From: Acidobacteriota bacterium
GTDB taxonomy: Bacteria; Acidobacteriota; Terriglobia; UBA7540
DNA: 8,211 nt
Reading direction: 5' to 3'
Assembly (NCBI GenBank): GCA_003165615.1
Contig: PLWR01000405.1
Location: 260-8,470 of the forward strand
Part shown: piece after piece, positions 6,740 through 8,211 of the stretch
How positions within the stretch are numbered: the stretch's first letter is position 1
Layout of the letters: each line of letters starts with the position of its first letter
Made by a program: the position numbers and the translations under genes
Notes under the pieces: generated by a model
Told to the model about the DNA's origin: nothing
The model's input: the letters and a program-made list of their open reading frames with translations, nothing else
The model's database searches: none

Positions 6740-7303
6740 ATGGCTACTCTGGACCCGGTTACCGAAAAATTCGTCCTACACTGGGGCGAAATGGGTACGC
6801 GCTGGGGGGTGAACCGCACGGTGGCGCAGATCCACGCGCTCCTCTATCTTTCGCCTCAGCCGATGCATGCCGAGGAGATCGCCAGCACGCTATCCATCGC
6901 GCGGTCCAACGTCAGCACCAGCCTACGCGAGCTTGAAAGTTGGGGGATCGTCCGGGCCATCCACCTGCTGGGCGACCGCCGCGAGCACTACCAGGCGGGC
7001 AAAGACGTTGGGGAAATGGCTCGCGTCATTCTGGACGAGCGCAAGCGCCGGGAGATCGATCCCACGGTCGGCCTACTGCGCGAGTGCCTGCGCGACCTCG
7101 ACGCCAAGGGGCAATCCGAAACCGAAAGGCGCGAGCGCCTGAAGGCAATGCTCGAGTTTGTCGAAATGCTGACGTCCCTGTACATGCAAATGTCAGCCTT
7201 GCCCACGGGCGCCATCCGCAGACTGATTTCAGCCCAAGGCAAGGTGCGCAGCCGTCTGTCAGGAGGAGCGAGGGCCAGCGCCGGCCCCTCCGACCCCGCT
7301 TAA
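6740..7303 (+). CDS. GbsR/MarR-family winged-helix transcriptional regulator
   Basis: 187 residues from ATG 6740, 194 if the upstream ATG 6719 is used. The N-terminus (FVLHWGEMGTRWGVNRT, about 11-27) is the typical GbsR opening helix. The winged helix-turn-helix follows: HAEEIASTLSIARSNVSTSL (43-62) includes the recognition helix, then RELESWGIV and the wing, LLGDRREHYQAG (76-87). The C-terminal part (about 90-165) is helical and probably forms the dimer; the last 20 or so residues are Gly/Ala/Ser/Pro-rich and look disordered. Members of this family, such as Bacillus GbsR and OpcR, repress osmoprotectant genes, but most members have unknown ligands. It has its own promoter and a palindrome over the -10 box, so autoregulation is likely. 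The co-oriented transporter gene upstream is a candidate partner, but no copy of the palindrome is seen in that gene's 5' region. Family assignment is secure; the signal and targets are unknown. Confidence 0.9.
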   Translation: MATLDPVTEKFVLHWGEMGTRWGVNRTVAQIHALLYLSPQPMHAEEIASTLSIARSNVSTSLRELESWGIVRAIHLLGDRREHYQAGKDVGEMARVILDERKRREIDPTVGLLRECLRDLDAKGQSETERRERLKAMLEFVEMLTSLYMQMSALPTGAIRRLISAQGKVRSRLSGGARASAGPSDPA

Positions 7304-7360
7304 GGGAAAGGCATCTTTTTTGACTCTGGATTTCAGTTATTACAGAAACGTCTGAAAATC

Positions 7361-7405
7361 TTTCACACAGAGGCCACCGAGTTACTCTGTGTTCTCTGGG
7401 TGAAA
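7361..7405. repeat. 45-bp palindrome with CACAGAG-type arms
   Basis: Left arm 7361-7381 and right arm 7385-7405 pair at 17 of 21 positions around a 3-nt loop (TTA). CACAGAGG (7366-7373) recurs at 7416-7423. Similar CACAGAGG/CCTCTGTG palindromes are, from memory, dispersed repeats in several bacterial phyla. It lies 57 bp after the regulator's stop codon and could stop transcription as a hairpin, but no T-run follows. Confidence 0.65.
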
Positions 7406-7450
7406 TCTGGTAAAGCACAGAGGAAACAGAGAGCGAAGTCGTTTCAATTT

Positions 7451-7490
7451 TGCATCTTGCCTTTTGCGTTTTGCCTTTTGACTTGCTTTT
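7451..7490. repeat. Low-complexity TTTTGC-type tract
   Basis: The motif CTTTTG/GTTTTG recurs about every 9-10 nt (CTTGCCTTTTGCGTTTTGCC and onwards). It ends exactly where the MITE-like element begins. Confidence 0.6.
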
Positions 7491-7585
7491 GGTAGCGGTA
7501 CAGTTTGATTTTGATATTGTAGCGGCGAGTTTACCTCGCCAAATGGCGGCGTAAAGCTGCCTCCACATCAAACCGTACCACTACC
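7491..7585. mobile_element. MITE-like element, 95 bp, with terminal inverted repeats and target site duplication
   Basis: The 20-bp ends are inverted repeats with 17 of 20 matches: left 7491-7510 begins GGTAGCGGTACAGTTTG, right 7566-7585 ends ACCGTACCACTACC. The element is flanked directly by TTGCTTTT at 7483-7490 and again at 7586-7593, an 8-bp duplication expected from transposition. Inside are two hairpins: GGCGAG 7524-7529 with CTCGCC 7535-7540, and GGCGGC 7545-7550 with GCTGCC 7556-7561 (5 of 6 pairs). It is too short to encode a transposase and would need one in trans. Several IS families make 8-bp duplications, so no parent is assigned. Confidence 0.75.
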
Positions 7586-7741
7586 TTGCTTTTCCTCCGC
7601 TGACCGGAGCGGGCTCCTCGTTCTGGGGAGGAGGTGAGTAGGGCACGCCAGGCATGGGGGTCTGGGAGACGGGCAAAGGGAATTCGCCCGTATTCAGTAC
7701 GTCTGATAAGATATGTTATGTTAACTAGAAGGTGGGATGGG

Positions 7742-8125
7742 TTATTTCCCCGTCGCTAGGTGCTTAGTGCCCTCCCAAAGTCCTTTGTCGCTCTCGAGAG
7801 ACCAACCTCCAGACAGCTTGCCCTTTTCCATTTTGCCCATGAGGGTATAACTCCCCTGGGGCAAGTCGAAATGAAGCTCCACCTGGTAACGGTGGAGAGT
7901 TCCGGAAGTAATTTGCGTGGCGCCCAGGGGCGAAGAAATACTCCCGTCCACAGTTTCATTATTTACTTTTAGGTAAAGCGTGAAGGCCATATCACCCTGC
8001 GGACCACCGTGAGCCTGGCAATCCCAGGTGCCGGTAAGGCCGCCTTTCCGCTCCTTCCCCATGGCCAGGCTGGTGGCAAATAATAGCGCAAGACAAATTC
8101 CGATAAGAACGAAATTCCGCTTCAT
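7742..8125 (-). CDS. Small predicted secreted protein of unknown function
   Basis: 127 residues from ATG 8125. AAGGAG (8138-8133) lies 7 nt before this ATG. Two in-frame ATGs further upstream are less likely: 8131 is 1 nt from that site and 8146 precedes it. The N-terminus is a classical Sec signal peptide: MKRN, a hydrophobic stretch FVLIGICLALLFATSLA, then cleavage probably near AMG/KE. There is no lipobox. The mature part (about 105 residues) is rich in alternating hydrophobic and polar residues with Gly turns (LTGTWDCQAHGGPQGDMAF, FTLYLKV, VDGSISSPLG, VELHFDL, YTLMGKM, KLSGGWSL), suggesting a small all-beta, lipocalin-like fold. It has one cysteine, so no internal disulphide. The GTW and G.I.S..G pattern is one I associate with uncharacterised acidobacterial exported proteins. 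It converges with the regulator gene across the repeat-rich gap. Being a real gene is well supported; its function is unknown. Confidence 0.8.
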   Translation of the reverse strand: MKRNFVLIGICLALLFATSLAMGKERKGGLTGTWDCQAHGGPQGDMAFTLYLKVNNETVDGSISSPLGATQITSGTLHRYQVELHFDLPQGSYTLMGKMEKGKLSGGWSLESDKGLWEGTKHLATGK

Positions 8126-8132
8126 AGGCATA

Positions 8133-8138
8133 CTCCTT
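8133..8138 (-). promoter_or_regulatory. Shine-Dalgarno deciding the start of the secreted protein
   Basis: AAGGAG on the minus strand, 7 nt before ATG 8125. It places translation at the codon directly before the signal peptide and rules out the two upstream ATGs. Confidence 0.75.
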
Positions 8139-8144
8139 AGCGGC

Positions 8145-8173
8145 ATTCTACCGCGCGTTGCCCCCTGCGTCCA
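8145..8173 (-). promoter_or_regulatory. Possible promoter of the secreted protein gene
   Basis: On the minus strand, TGGACG (8173-8168, 4 of 6) and TAGAAT (8150-8145, 5 of 6) are 17 bp apart. The start site would fall near 8138, right at the Shine-Dalgarno, leaving an unusually short leader of about 13 nt. Treat as tentative. Confidence 0.3.
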
Positions 8174-8211
8174 GTGGGATTACACTTGCGGGCGCCGGGA
8201 TGCAGCGTAGC

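Larger units (their letters stand above)
7304..7741. other. Repeat-rich intergenic region, no supported gene
   Basis: It contains, in order: a sequence resembling the regulator's operator (7325-7354), a long palindrome (7361-7405), a T-rich low-complexity tract (7451-7490), a 95-bp MITE-like element (7491-7585), and several GC-rich inverted repeats between 7594 and 7700 (for example ACGGGC 7669-7674 with GCCCGT 7686-7691). No open frame here looks like a protein. The concentration of repeats marks it as a tolerant insertion site between convergent genes. Confidence 0.7.

Noticed and set aside
7304..7741. CRISPR array or tRNA in the repeat-rich gap
   Set aside because: The repeats are inverted or low-complexity without regular unit-spacer structure, and no cloverleaf could be traced.

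Overview
The window looks like accessory DNA from a member of the Acidobacteria. The main pointer is the gene remnant at 3335-5042: a Ser/Thr protein kinase C-lobe followed by one membrane helix and a TolB-like (PD40) beta-propeller, an architecture greatly expanded in that phylum. The moderately GC-rich codon use, small secreted proteins without known function and palindromic intergenic repeats fit the same assignment. It is an inference from recognised families, not from a marker gene.

Layout. (1) 1-2676, minus strand: almost all of a MmeI-like (type IIL) single-chain restriction-modification enzyme, open at the left edge. The N-terminal nuclease motif and all methyltransferase motifs are intact over 892 codons. 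(2) 2677-3123: non-coding, with hairpins and possible promoter elements. (3) 3124-5042: a broken kinase gene. Its 5' half has been replaced by a 211-bp copy of the promoter region and first 51 codons of the transporter gene further downstream. The join is in frame, but one missing base about 230 bp later splits the kinase lobe from the membrane helix and propeller. (4) 5043-5596: spacer, starting with a short vestige of what looks like another kinase-family C-terminus. (5) 5597-6619: intact EamA/DMT transporter with its own 5' region, the source of the duplication. (6) 6669-7303: a GbsR/MarR-type winged-helix regulator with a promoter whose -10 box lies inside a 30-bp palindrome. (7) 7304-7741: repeat-rich intergenic DNA, including a 95-bp MITE-like element with 20-bp inverted ends and an 8-bp target duplication. 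(8) 7742-8125, minus strand: a small predicted secreted protein.

How the parts relate. The restriction-modification gene should act alone. The transporter and the regulator downstream are co-oriented and could form a regulator-transporter pair, but the regulator has its own promoter with a likely autoregulatory operator. The kinase remnant lacks the ATP-binding and catalytic loops and cannot be an active kinase. The strongest unusual signals are the duplication that made the transporter-kinase chimera, the MITE-like element and the regulator's palindrome. I do not see a clearly new multi-gene system.
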